Of a stretch of 64,000 nt of DNA, positions 38,114 through 48,400 are shown piece after piece. Numbering within the stretch: the first letter of the stretch is position 1; each line of letters opens with the position of its first letter. The stretch covers positions 281,001-345,000 of the forward strand of contig NW_024881837.1 of NCBI RefSeq assembly GCF_019059575.1. Direction: 5' to 3'. A program made the translations under genes and the position numbers. The DNA comes from Amphibalanus amphitrite (lineage: Eukaryota; Arthropoda; Thecostraca; Balanomorpha; Balanidae). The notes below the pieces were generated by a model. That model did not search any database and was not told where the DNA came from. It was given only the letters and a program-made list of their open reading frames with translations.

Positions 38114-38368
38114 CTGGAGGGAGATTGGAAAAGGGTCAGTGGCAGGCCACAACGATCAGTTCACTGCACCTGGCCTTGTCTGCTGGTGTCCACATCAGGT
38201 GAACACCAGTGTTGATCATACTTTTAGGGACTGCAAGTAAATGTGGATCGGATTCCTAAAAAGCCTGATCAGTGATCGACCCGTATCAAAACACGAAGCA
38301 ATTCACATTTCATCCTTTGGCAAAATCGCCAACATCGAAATTTCCAAGCATATCTATACACCAGTACA

Positions 38369-38888
38369 ACGCCTTTTTGGGGCGACCAACGGAGCGAGCG
38401 AGAGGGTGGGCCTTGCACGTGCGAAATCGCGAGGGGGATACCTCCAACTTACTTGTGTACTGCACCCACTAACCGGTCCCTAGCGATGTGCCAAATTTGA
38501 GCGCAATCGGCCGAGCCGTTCTCGAGATCTAGCAGCGGCACCCTGCACGTGCGCACGTGCGAAATGGGTCCCAACTGACTTTTGCACGACACTCTACTAA
38601 CCGATCCCTAGCTATACACCAAATTTCAGCGCAATCGGTTCAGCCGTTCTCGAGAACTGGAATCGACCCCTGCGCGTGCGCACGTGCAGCAGCACCCCAA
38701 CTCTGGCATATGGATATGCTTGGTAGAAGGAATGAAGCTTCCCTACAAAAATTACCGCGTGTAAATCGGTCAAGTGGTTGCTAAGATATAAGCCTCACAA
38801 AAGCGTCCGCACGGCCGGTCGGCCGCTCATACTCAGAAATTTACGTTAATCTAAGGAAAGACTACGCTCGCTTCGCTCGCTCCGTAAT
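38369..38888 (-). mobile_element. MITE-like element, inverted copy of 21204-21882
   Basis: Begins ACGCCTTTTTGGGGCGACCAACGGAGCGAGCG and ends GCTTCGCTCGCTCCGTAAT, the reverse of the first copy, with the same CACGTGCGCACGTGC palindromes and CTCGAGAACTGG blocks. It is about 150 bp shorter, consistent with loss of one internal tandem unit. It lies in the last kinase intron. Confidence 0.65.
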
Positions 38889-39283
38889 AAGTGCCGCGCC
38901 AGTCAATTACACCTATGCAGTGTTGAAGGCAATCACGTGATATAATTGTCCATAGCTGGCAGACTGATATGTGTGTCTGCCATTTCACTAAGAACACCTC
39001 TGGTGACTGGCGAGTGAACTAACAGTACGGAGTTTCTTCCGATAAGGCTTTGTATGTATGTGACCGTTTTCAGCCGCCAGGCCCGACTCCACGAGGCTTT
39101 TCTGAGGTGTGGCCGTGTGGGGCAGTAAATCGACAGCTTCGGTTCTCGACATGGCTTGATAAATAACGTCACACCATATGTATCATGAAACATGGTGATT
39201 TACGTTGTGCTATAAATGAAAAAAACAGCGTCCCAGGCATTAGACACGTACTTTCGAAGGGGACTTAATCCTGGACAATCCTG

Positions 39284-39608
39284 TTTTTTTTTTTATTAGG
39301 TCCTTTCGGTCCAATGGGACCATTTCAGAGCCGGGAGGATGATAAGATATAGGGGGAGACATTGGTCTGGGCAGGCACCCTAGTGAGTCACCGGGGCTAA
39401 GCCCGTCCAGAGGACAGGCCACCCAGCCCCAAGGTACTCACTGCACCCGGCTACGGGGTGCGCTCCCTCGGGAGCAGCGGTGCCGCTCCAAGGGAGCGGC
39501 ATGAGCTAAAGTTGCCCGCATGAGCTAAAGTTGCCTGTCCAGCCCGGAAGGGGTTGCGGCGTGGAGGAGAAGGATTTCAGCATCCTGAGGGTAGATGCAC
39601 GGAACGGT
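39284..39608 (-). mobile_element. retroposon with poly(A) tail and 10-bp target duplication
   Basis: On the minus strand a 325-bp unit runs from ACCGTTCCGTGCATC to ...GGACCTAAT followed by an A-rich tail. It is flanked by perfect GACAATCCTG duplications (plus strand 39274-39283 and 39609-39618). That structure indicates target-primed reverse transcription (a SINE or a 5'-truncated LINE). GC hairpins near 39460-39510 and a duplicated GGCAACTTTAGCTCATGC block are internal. I did not recognise a tRNA-like head. It is inserted in the last kinase intron. Confidence 0.8.
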
Positions 39609-39793
39609 GACAATCCTGGATAACTAACTGGTCTTTTGTGCGAGGACAGCACCCATGACAGCACATTATACGTCAGGAGAGGTTACTATGCATGTGACAG
39701 CAGTCGCTCGCAACTACATATCTAAAACTCCCCAGCTCGGGACAGAGCTGTAGGCCTATACAACTGTCAGTGTGATGATGTACTGATACTCAC

Positions 39794-40001
39794 AATTCGG
39801 GCTTCACGCCGGGTGGGATGGTGATATGCCGACCACTGCGCACGATATCAAGCACCTGCCCGTTCTCATAACCTTGGAACGGGAAGCTACCACAGGTGGT
39901 AATCTCGAACAGTAGAACTCCGTACGACCAGATGTCCGACATTGGTGTAAAGATACCCTCAGCCAGCGACTCTGGCGCCATCCAGCGGACAGGCAGCATG
40001 G
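39794..40001 (-). CDS. receptor tyrosine kinase exon (activation-loop end, APE, helix F)
   Basis: The acceptor CTTTCACTTCAG precedes CCATGCTG; the donor is GAATT/GTGAGT. It encodes [20 protein letters not shown] then [20 protein letters not shown]. The PVRWMAPES substrate-binding motif is that of tyrosine, not serine/threonine, kinases and matches insulin-receptor-type receptors. Phase: enters with 2 bases of a split codon and leaves with 2. Confidence 0.93.
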
Positions 40002-40480
40002 CTGAAGTGAAAGAACAGGCCGTCAGAGTAAATCGATTCGATTGGCAATGGGAAAGCACAGGATGGTCAATGCAATGTTAATTACTCGGGCTGAAAGGGT
40101 CGCACAGTCGATACTGCCACATCATTCTGACCTGGCAGCATCGGCGATGCTGCTTTGCGTATTTTCGTCACAGTTCACGCAAATCACTCAGAAGTCACGC
40201 AAGTCACTCACTGACGGTCTGACCTCCACTGCCCGCCAGTTTGACCTGACCCGCCGGCACCGGGCGCGGGGCCACCCCAAATGCGTCCGTCCCTGGCCCC
40301 GCGGGCCCGACCCGACTCCGATATAGCCGATGTGAGTGCATTTAAGTATGATATATGCACGATGTATGAGTCCATTTAGACAGGAGTATAAACTAGCGCA
40401 GTAAAATGTGCCAAAACAAACTACATAATTTATAATAGCCTACATCGCTAGCGCTCCCAAGCCGCACGTATTCGTATTAC

Positions 40481-40593
40481 CTTCTCGGTGAAACTTGTAG
40501 TAGTTGTTCTCGCTCAACGATCTCGTCATACCGAAGTCGGCCAGTTTCACCACGTAGCTCCCGCTAACCAGACAGTTTCGGCAAGCCACGTCC
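40481..40593 (-). CDS. receptor tyrosine kinase exon (catalytic loop and DFG)
   Basis: The acceptor GCCGATAG precedes GGACGTGGC; the donor is GAGAAG/GTAATA. Together with the preceding exon it forms HRDVACRN, the catalytic loop with the proton-accepting Asp, then VVKLADFGMTRSLSENNYY with the Mg-binding DFG and twin tyrosines in the activation loop, as in insulin-receptor-type kinases. HRDVACRNCLV is reminiscent of Venus kinase receptors, whose kinase domain is insulin-receptor-like. It is separated from the upstream exon (59672) by about 19 kb of transposon-filled intron. Confidence 0.9.
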
Positions 40594-41127
40594 CTATCGG
40601 CACAGCATGGTCATTGCTCAATGTGTGGCCCCGCAGCAGCCAACCAATGTGTTGTAATCTGTATTTACGAGCAGAATACGAAAGCTAAACAACATCGGCA
40701 ATTCCTGTTCCCACCACTTGGGCACGGAGTTTATTGCCACTTGTCCATCTAGAGCAAGTACTTTGCATAGTGTAGCGAGGTCTCGTCGATAAAAGCAATC
40801 ATCAAAAGCTAGGTTTCCTGCCTTTTCCTCGATAACGCCAATGTATAATAAACCTATAACGTAATTCCTATCATCATGATGATCATGACGCTTAAATTTT
40901 ATAACACAGCGTGATGATGCAGTATGCACTAAAATAGCAGATGTTATGCATTTTGTAGATAGCTTAATGCTTATGAAATGTTGTTGGATGGTATAACAGA
41001 CAAGAAATTTGTTTCCATTCTTAATTTCATTTTGCATGCCAGGTACGACATAACATTGGGGTAACGTTATCTACTACGTGACCATTTCTAGTTTTCACTA
41101 TTCGATACCCCGCGGTGCTCTGAGATT
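40594..41127. other. kinase intron, no other feature
   Basis: Start of the 19-kb intron. AT-rich, with no coding-like frame recognised. Confidence 0.6.
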
Positions 41128-42044
41128 CCGCGCCGGGCCGGGGGGGGGTGTCTGAACATCCCCCTTCTAACTCGGCTCCTGGGCCACGTAGCGACACGCG
41201 GTAAGCGGCAATCGAAAGAACGTCCAAAATAAGGACGAAAACACTTCGGTCATTTTTTTGGTCAGGTCAAAGGTCAGGTCACCAGAGGTCATCAAAGGTC
41301 AAATGTCCGCTATTTCAACATTTTGGAAACTGCCAACGGCTATCTCGGGAACCGATAGAGCTACAGCGCCGCGGAAAAGCGCATTCGATAGCCCTTTTAC
41401 AGACCTTTCTGAGTAATGCTCTCAGATTTGACCTCAGGTCAACGGTTTAGCCTCCAGGGGGCAAAAACTCCAAAAATAGCCGTTTTTACGAAAAACGTTT
41501 TTTCGGCAATAACTTTTGACTCAAAAGATTCATGACATTACTTTTACCACCATCGTGTTCCTCTCGTCGAGACGCGTCGAATGAACTATAATTTGACCTT
41601 GAAAGGTCAACTTGAAAATTTGACCTCAGGTCAAGGTCATGACCTGACCGGAAAAGGTCATGTTGCATATCAGTCGATCCGCAACGTCGAGCCGAACACA
41701 TCTAAGGCGTTTTCAGTGCTCTAGCACGTCTCTATTAGAAGTTATTAGCGAAAAACTGTTAGATTCTGTTCGTGACCTGAGATGACCTCGGGGACATAAC
41801 GAGGGGTCAGAGTTGCCATTTTCCGGTTCAGTGTGTCCATTTTACCTACATCTCGATGTTTGAGAGTGTCTAGAATAACGTTCGTGCAAAACAGACGCTT
41901 TTCAATTTTCTCCCATTGACTTATAATGGAGAGGTCGCAAAATTGACCTGACCTTAGGTCACCGATATCAAAATTCCGAGATATACATTTTATAGATAGT
42001 GTTGTATATATATATATAGATATATATAGATAGTGTTGTATATA

Positions 42045-42290
42045 TGTAGCCGTAGCAGTTACTGCGTATATTTCTGTGGCGTGGCCCCGACTCTGTCTAG
42101 ACGAGTGGTGTGGCCGGTCGCGGCGCCCGGGGCCCTGTGACGTATTGGACCACGTGACCTCGCCGAGACCGGGGATGTGCGGGCCGATGGCCGGCAGAAT
42201 GGTGCTGGCCTTGATGCTGGAGTGACGGCCAATACAAATGCAGTGAGTGACTCCGAATGTGAGAGTGCGGCAGTGCAGTGACTGGCTACA
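42045..42290 (+). repeat. 5' LTR of element 2 (246 bp)
   Basis: Canonical TG...CA ends (TGTAGCCGTAGCAG to GACTGGCTACA), with an inverted TGTAGCC/GGCTACA terminus. Identical to 50339-50584 by eye. It is followed by TTTGGTGGCAGCGGG, where TGGTGGCAGCGG is the candidate primer-binding site. Confidence 0.93.
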
Positions 42291-42459
42291 TTTGGTGGCA
42301 GCGGGTCCGGACAACGCTTTTTCGGACGCCTGTACGAGACCAGTTTGTCTCGTGCCTTCTGCGATTTTCAGCGCTGCATGTGTCGTGTGTCGCCGTCTGC
42401 ACTCCGCGATCACTCGTGACGCTGCCTGTCGTCTTCGCTGCCGAGTACCTGGTGGCGAC

Positions 42460-43195
42460 GCGTCTGCTGGTATCTACTGGTGGCGACGTGTCTGCTGGTG
42501 TCTGCTGGTATCTGCTGGTGGCGACGCGTCTGCTGGTGTCTGCTGGTGGCGACGTGTCTGCTGGTGTCTGCGCGTCTGCTGGTGTCGGCGCGTCTGCTGG
42601 TGTCGGCGCGTCTGTTGGTGTCGGCGCGTCTGCTGGTGTCTGCGCGTCTGCTGGTGTCTGCGCGTCTGCTGGTGTCGGCGCGTCTGCTGGTGTCGGCGCG
42701 TCTGTTGGTGTCTGCGCGTCTGCTGGTGTCTGCGCGTCTGCTGGTGTCGGCGCGTCTGGTGGTGTCGGCGCGTCTGCTGGTGTCGGTGCGTCTGCTGGTG
42801 TCGGCGCGTCTGCTGGTGTCGGCGCGCCTGCCTGAGCCCTGACTTGGTGTCTGTGCGCCTGCCGGACTGGTGTCTGCGCGCCTGCCCGACTGGTGTCTGC
42901 GCGCCTGCCCGACTGGTGTCTGCGCGCCTGCCTGACTGGTGTCTGCGCGCCTGCCCGACTGGTGTCTGCGCGCCTGCCCGACTGGTGTCTGCGCGCCTGC
43001 CCGACTGGCGTCTGCGCGCCTGCCTGGCGTCTGCGCGCCTGCCTGCCTGCCTGGTGTCTGCGCGCCTGCCTGCCTGCCTGGCGTCTGCGCGCCTGGCTGC
43101 CTGGCGTCTGCGCGCCGGCCTGCCTGGCGTCTGCGCGCCTGCCTGCCTGGCGCCTGCCTGATTGGCGTCTGCGCGCCCGCCTGCCTGGTGTCTCT
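42460..43195 (+). repeat. minisatellite leader of element 2
   Basis: Two adjoining tandem arrays: about twenty 18-bp units (GCGTCTGCTGGTGTCGGC type) to about 42832, then units of about 23 bp (CTGGTGTCTGCGCGCCTGCC type) that shorten and degenerate to 43195. It lies between the 5' LTR and gag. All six frames are nearly stop-free over much of it, giving spurious open frames on both strands (for example 42247-43161 and 42410-43261). Confidence 0.9.
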
Positions 43196-43299
43196 GCCCG
43201 GCGGCTCGTCTACGGACGCTTCTAAACAACCGGTAGGTTCAGCCCTGCAGTTTTTTACCACCCGTGTTCTTGTAGTGTTTTGCCGTGCAACCTGTCATA

Positions 43300-44049
43300 A
43301 TGGATGAAAAACCATGTTCTGTGTCGCCCGGTGCCACATCGGGCCCTGTAAATGTGGGGATGCCTCGATTTTCGGGAGAGGGATGTGTTCGTCGTTTTCT
43401 GGATGATTTTGATCGGTATGCTCGCCTACAGTACTGGACTGATGAGCGGAAAGTAGATATCCTTCCTCTCTGCCTTTCTGGGATCGCCAGAGACGCGTTT
43501 GACGCTCTGTCCAGGGAACAGCAGCGGACGTTTCAATCGGCTGCAGATGGTCTCCGGGCTGCTTTTTCGCAGCGCAGTGCCATTGACTATCACCTAGCCT
43601 TGCGAGGCCTGCGATATGATCCACGTGAGTCACTGGATAACTTTGTAATCACGTTCCGCAAGCATGTGGCAAATGCGTTTCCCAACCAGCCTGCGGATGG
43701 TCAAGGCGAGCTACTCTTTAACCATTTTCTGTCTGCTCTGCCTGATGATTATTATGCGGCTGTGATTGCTGACGGTATCACCTCGTTCGATGCCGCTGTC
43801 GCTAAGGTGCGAAACAAGCGCAATGCTACCAAAGGCGTTCCGCATGACGCCTCGGTGCGTTCTCTAGCGGTAGGGGGCGACGATGAGTCCATAATTGCTC
43901 AGTTGCAGCGCCGTATCGCGGAGCTCGAGTCACAGCTGCAAAACCGGCCAGTGGGGTCGCGTGGCGCTGGCCCCCGTCAACCGCGAGACTGTTTTGCTTG
44001 TGGTAAGTCTGGTCACATGAGGTGGCAGTGTGCCAAGCGGGACCGGTAA
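43300..44049 (+). CDS. Gag of element 2 (249 aa as it stands)
   Basis: Starts at ATG 43300; upstream in-frame codons lack an ATG. It contains a Ty3/gypsy-type capsid region (FLDDFDRYARLQYW, LCLSGIARDAFDAL), a short coiled-coil (IIAQLQRRIAELESQL, about 205-220) and one CCHC knuckle CFACGKSGHMRWQC near the end. The TAA stop at 44047-44049 is made at the junction with the inserted fold-back element, so the present C-terminus is not original. The same frame resumes as pol on the far side of the insert, suggesting gag and pol were one frame or closely coupled. Confidence 0.85.
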   Translation: MDEKPCSVSPGATSGPVNVGMPRFSGEGCVRRFLDDFDRYARLQYWTDERKVDILPLCLSGIARDAFDALSREQQRTFQSAADGLRAAFSQRSAIDYHLALRGLRYDPRESLDNFVITFRKHVANAFPNQPADGQGELLFNHFLSALPDDYYAAVIADGITSFDAAVAKVRNKRNATKGVPHDASVRSLAVGGDDESIIAQLQRRIAELESQLQNRPVGSRGAGPRQPRDCFACGKSGHMRWQCAKRDR

Positions 44050-44612
44050 ATGTCAAGTTTACGTCCTAAGCACATTTCAATGATATTTCTTTCATAATCT
44101 TACATATTTTGACATGCTGAATCCAAAAATCATACTTACATGTCTCGCAAGAACAAAATTATCACCAATACACTAAGCAATTACACCTTCCCACAACACA
44201 CGATCAAAACAAATCGAGAGGAAATTGAAAGTGTCCAGCGTTGCCATTTGTGAAAAATATTTTGTCTTTTTTTAATGTCGAGAAATAAAAACATTCAATA
44301 TATTATAAAAATAGATAGGAAATATGTAAAAAATATTTATTTAAAAAGAAATATTATTATTAGAAATAGAATAGCAAAACAACAAAGGGGAAATGTTGGG
44401 AACCGGGGTTATTGGGTGGGGAGGGTTAGAAAAACAGGGAAATGTTGGGGATCGGGGTTCATGGGTGGGGGAGAGAAAAAATGAAAATGACGTCATAGGG
44501 AAATGTCGGGAACCGGGGTTTGTGGGGAGGGGATGGAGAAAAATACGATAAGAATGGTTACAATATTTGGGAAATTTTAGGAATCGGGGTTCTTGCCTCA
44601 AATCTAATTGTT

Positions 44613-44732
44613 ACCTAACCTAACCTTACCTGACTTGACCTAACCTAACCTAACCTAACCTAACCTAACCTAACCTAACCTAACCTAACCTAACCTAACC
44701 TAACCTAACCTAACCTAACCTAACCTAACCTA
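44613..44732. repeat. interstitial (CCTAA/TTAGG)n telomere-type array
   Basis: About 19 exact CCTAA units (44636-44732) preceded by a few variants. TTAGG is the ancestral arthropod telomeric repeat. Here it is internal to the fold-back element, so it is not a chromosome end. Confidence 0.93.
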
Positions 44733-44779
44733 CTGATTTTTGCCTACCGGGGATAAGGAAAAAGTTGCTTGCAGGAATA

Positions 44780-44908
44780 GATTGCAGGCAAGAGTAAATC
44801 AAATATTTTTAGGTTAAGTGGTCATGCATCAGGCTTCAGGCCTTCGGCCTGAAGCCAGATACATAACCACTTAACCTAAAAATATTTGATTTACTCTTGC
44901 CTGTAATC
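44780..44908. repeat. 129-bp near-perfect palindrome
   Basis: Arms of about 60 bp (GATTGCAGGCAAGAGTAAAT... and its complement) close on AGGCTTCAGGCC/TTCGGCC/TGAAGCC. Only a few mismatches separate the arms. It may be a small palindromic MITE nested in the fold-back element. Confidence 0.85.
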
Positions 44909-45443
44909 TCTCCTAAGGCATTGCCTTCGGCACTGCGCTGCTTCGCCGCGAGAAATATTATGACGTCATTATTCACAGTTGAATAGCAACTGTTAGATAT
45001 CATTCTTGATTTTGGCCAACTTTGCACAAGTAATCGCCCCCCAGTTCTCAGGATTTTCCTTTCCTCCCCCCCCCCTAGCCAATAACCCCGGTTCCCAACA
45101 TTTCCCCTTTGTTGTTTTGCTATTCTATTTCTAATAATAATATTTCTTTTTAAATAAATATTTTTTACATATTTCCTATTTATTTTTATAATATATTGAA
45201 TGTTTTTATTTCTCGACATTAAAAAAGGACAAAATATTTTTCACAAATGGCAAGGCTGGACACTTTCAATTTCCTCTCGATTTGTTTTGATCGTGTGTTG
45301 TGGGAAGGTGTAATTGCTTAGTGTATTGGTGATAATTTTGTTCTTGCGAGACATGTAAGTATGATTTTTGGATTCAGCGCGTCAAAATACGTAGGAATGT
45401 GAAACAATTATCTTTGATATGTGCTTAGGACGTAAACTTGACA

Positions 45444-48400
45444 TATACCGCGGGACCATCGTTGTCAGCGGTGCGGGTCCCTGGGGCATGTGGAAACTGT
45501 TTGTGGCAGGTACCCTCAGGCGGAAAACTGGCGGGGAACCGTCCCGGGGTCCGGGGTCGGGTCCCGCGATCTGACGCAGGGCCAGCCGACGGCGTAATCA
45601 CGTTGCAACCGGATATGACATTCACTGCGCTGTTGAACGGAGTCAGTTGCACATGCTTACTGGACACTGGCAGTAACATCAGTATAGTCAATCGTTCGGT
45701 GTTTGACGCTCTCCCGGGCCGGCCGTCGCTGCGCAAAACCACGGTGCGTGCCAAAACTGCCTCTCTGGATGATCTTCCGTTGTTGGGAACAACCGTCTTG
45801 TCGTTTGATTTTGGGGTAACTTGTGCATCGGTTCCTGTATTTGTATCGGAGTCCATCGATGTGCCGTGTCTCCTTGGGCTGGACTTTTTACGTGTGTGCC
45901 CGTGCGTCATTGATGTCCGACGGAGCCGGCTGGTACTGACGCCAACAGCTGCTGTGCGTTCGGTGTCGGCCGAAGCCGTCTCTGTGGGGAATGTGGTGGT
46001 GAGTCGTGACACGGTGATATATCCGGGTGATGAGGTACTCGTACGTGGTTTTGTGTCCCGCTGTGACTATCGTGGCCCAGCTGTTGTGCAACCCCAGCTG
46101 GAGATTGTGGGTCTTGAGTTCGTCAGTACGCTAGTCGAGGTGTCCGGGCCATCCGTACCTTGTGTGGTTCGGAACATAACGACTGAACCGATATCGATTC
46201 TTAAACGTAGTGAATTGGGGCAACTTGAAGTGGGGTTTGCTGAGGAGATTGCGGACGCGCCCATTAGCCCTCACGGTAGAAATGTTTGTGATAAGTTTGA
46301 TTTGAACACATGTGGGCTATCTGATGAGCAAAAGGACCAGGTAAGGGATGTACTAAACAAACACGAACAGATGTTTGACGGACATATTGGTTTTACCACC
46401 CTAGTTAGCCACAGCATTGACACGGGTGACAGCCCGCCGGTGCGTCAGCCACCGAGACGCATACCTACCCATCTTGCCACTGAAGTGAAGGCGCAGATAG
46501 AGGATCTTGTGAGACAGGGTGTGCTGGAGGAGTGTATGGGAAGCTGGGCTTCCCCGATCTGCCTGGTGAGACGGAAAAACGGTAAGATTCGCATATGTGC
46601 GGATCTCCGGCGGCTCAATTCCGTAACTCGACCATCATCTTATCCCATTCCTCGTGTGGATGAGTCACTTGAAGCGCTATCAGGTTCCAACATGTTCTGT
46701 GTCTTGGATATGAACAACGCGTATTTTCAGGTGGGAGTGGATCCGGATGACAAGGACAAAACTGCCATAATCACTCCTTTTGGCTGCCATCGCTATTCTC
46801 GGATGCCGTTCGGCTGTTCGGGGGCCCCTTCCACGTGCGCTCGGCTGCTTGATGTGGTGCTCAAAGATGTGCCATCTTCCAGTTGTGTTCACTATTTTGA
46901 CGATGTGATTGTTCATGGTTCTGATTTTAAAGATGTGCTGGCCAAACTAGACTGTGTTCTGACTCGTTTGCAGGATGCTGGTCTGACATTGAACCCGGAA
47001 AAGTGTGAGTTATTTCGTTCCAGCGTCACATTTTTAGGTCATGTTGTTTCTAGTGAAGGAATTGGAACCGACCCAGAAAAGGTTAGGAAAATTTTGGAGT
47101 GGCCGCAGCCGTGCAATGTGAAGGAACTTGGTAGTTTCCTTGGGTTGGCATCTTACTTCCGCAAATATATTCCTCACTTTGCAGAAGTGGCAGCCCCGTT
47201 ATTCAAACTTACCCAGAAAGATGTCACGTTCTCTTGGTCACCAGAGGCACAGTCTTCGTTCGAGGCGCTGAAGACTGCTCTGACGGACGCTCCAGTGATG
47301 GCCTTTCCACAGTTCGGAGACGGTGCTGGTGTCTTCACGCTGGACTGTGACGCGAGCGATGAAGGCGTTGGAGCGGTCTTGTTACAGGAGCAGGGTGGCG
47401 TGGATCGGGTCGTAGCCTACGGAAGCCGCCGACTGTCCAAGGCTCAGCGAAATTATAGCACGACGAGGAAGGAGCTGTTGTCGTGCGTTTTATTCACGCA
47501 ACATTTTCGGCACTACCTTCTTGGCCGTAAGTTTCGGTTACGTTCAGACCATGCCAGTCTCCAGTGGCTTTTAAATTTCAGACATCCTACTGGAGTGATT
47601 GCCAGGTGGTTTGAAATTTTGTCAGAGTTCGATTTTGATATTTTGTATCGTCCAGGTGCAGAGAACGTTGTCGCCGACGCGCTGAGCCGACGACCGGCTG
47701 ACCGGGTGGAAGTCTCCACACAGACCGACGAGCCCACTGTCCGTGCAGTTTCAGCCCTTTCGTGGTCGTCCAGCTACCTCAGGGAACAGCAGGATCAGGA
47801 CGGGGCTGTTGCTGAAGTAACGCGTTTTCTGTCCGCGGGTGTGAAACCTCGAAGGCGTGAGGTGTCTGCGGCGGTGTCGCCGTTCCTCGGGCAGTGGTCT
47901 AGGCTGACTCTTCTGAATGGTGTTCTTTACAGGATGTACAAAAGACGTGCTGGTGAAGCTGAGAGACTGCAGGTTGTCGTGCCTGAGTCGCTGGTTCCGG
48001 GAGTGCTGACATCGCTCCATGCAGGTCCGGCTGGTGGTCACTTTGGAGCTGAAAAACTTCTGGAACAGATTCGGGCCAGGTTCTGGTGGCCTGACATGGC
48101 TCGCAGTGTTGAGACGTTTTGCAGGAGCTGTGAGCGGTGTAACACCAGAAAGGACCCGGTCCCTCGACCTCGTGCTGGTATGGGGGAATTGTATGCAGCT
48201 GAGCCTTTTGACACTGTGTGCATTGACATTTTGAGTGGATTGCCGACAACTGGTAGGGGAAATAAGCATCTGCTTGTGGTGTGTGACGCGTTTACACGAT
48301 GGTGTGAAACATACCCTCTTCCTGACATGAAGGCCACGACTGTAGCCTCAACTCTGGTCAATGAGTTTTTTGCCAGGTACGGCTGCCCTCGGCGACTGCA

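Larger units (their letters stand above)
44049..45443. mobile_element. 1.4-kb long-inverted-repeat (fold-back) element carrying a TTAGG array
   Basis: Terminal inverted repeats begin ATGTCAAGTTTACGTCCTAA on the left and end with its complement on the right. The repeat continues inward for more than 300 bp (about 44049-44410 against 45075-45443) with few mismatches, so a single strand could fold into a large hairpin. The interior holds four degenerate GGGAAATGTTGGGAACCGG units (44388-44595), the (CCTAA)n array and a second 129-bp palindrome. TA flanks both ends (44047-44048 and 45444-45445), consistent with a TA duplication, but the exact edges are ambiguous by a few bases. No transposase frame. 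Confidence 0.85.

Noticed and set aside
42460-43195. CRISPR-like regular array
   Set aside because: Units are directly adjacent with no unique spacers and lie inside a eukaryotic LTR retrotransposon; this is a minisatellite.
42410-43261. Long minus-strand open frames opposite the element 2 leader
   Set aside because: They arise from the GC-rich tandem repeat, which lacks stops in all frames; the products are periodic (ADTSRR, CWCRRV) with no domain.
44613-44732. True telomere or subtelomere
   Set aside because: The TTAGG array is short, internal to a mobile element and flanked by unique sequence on both sides.
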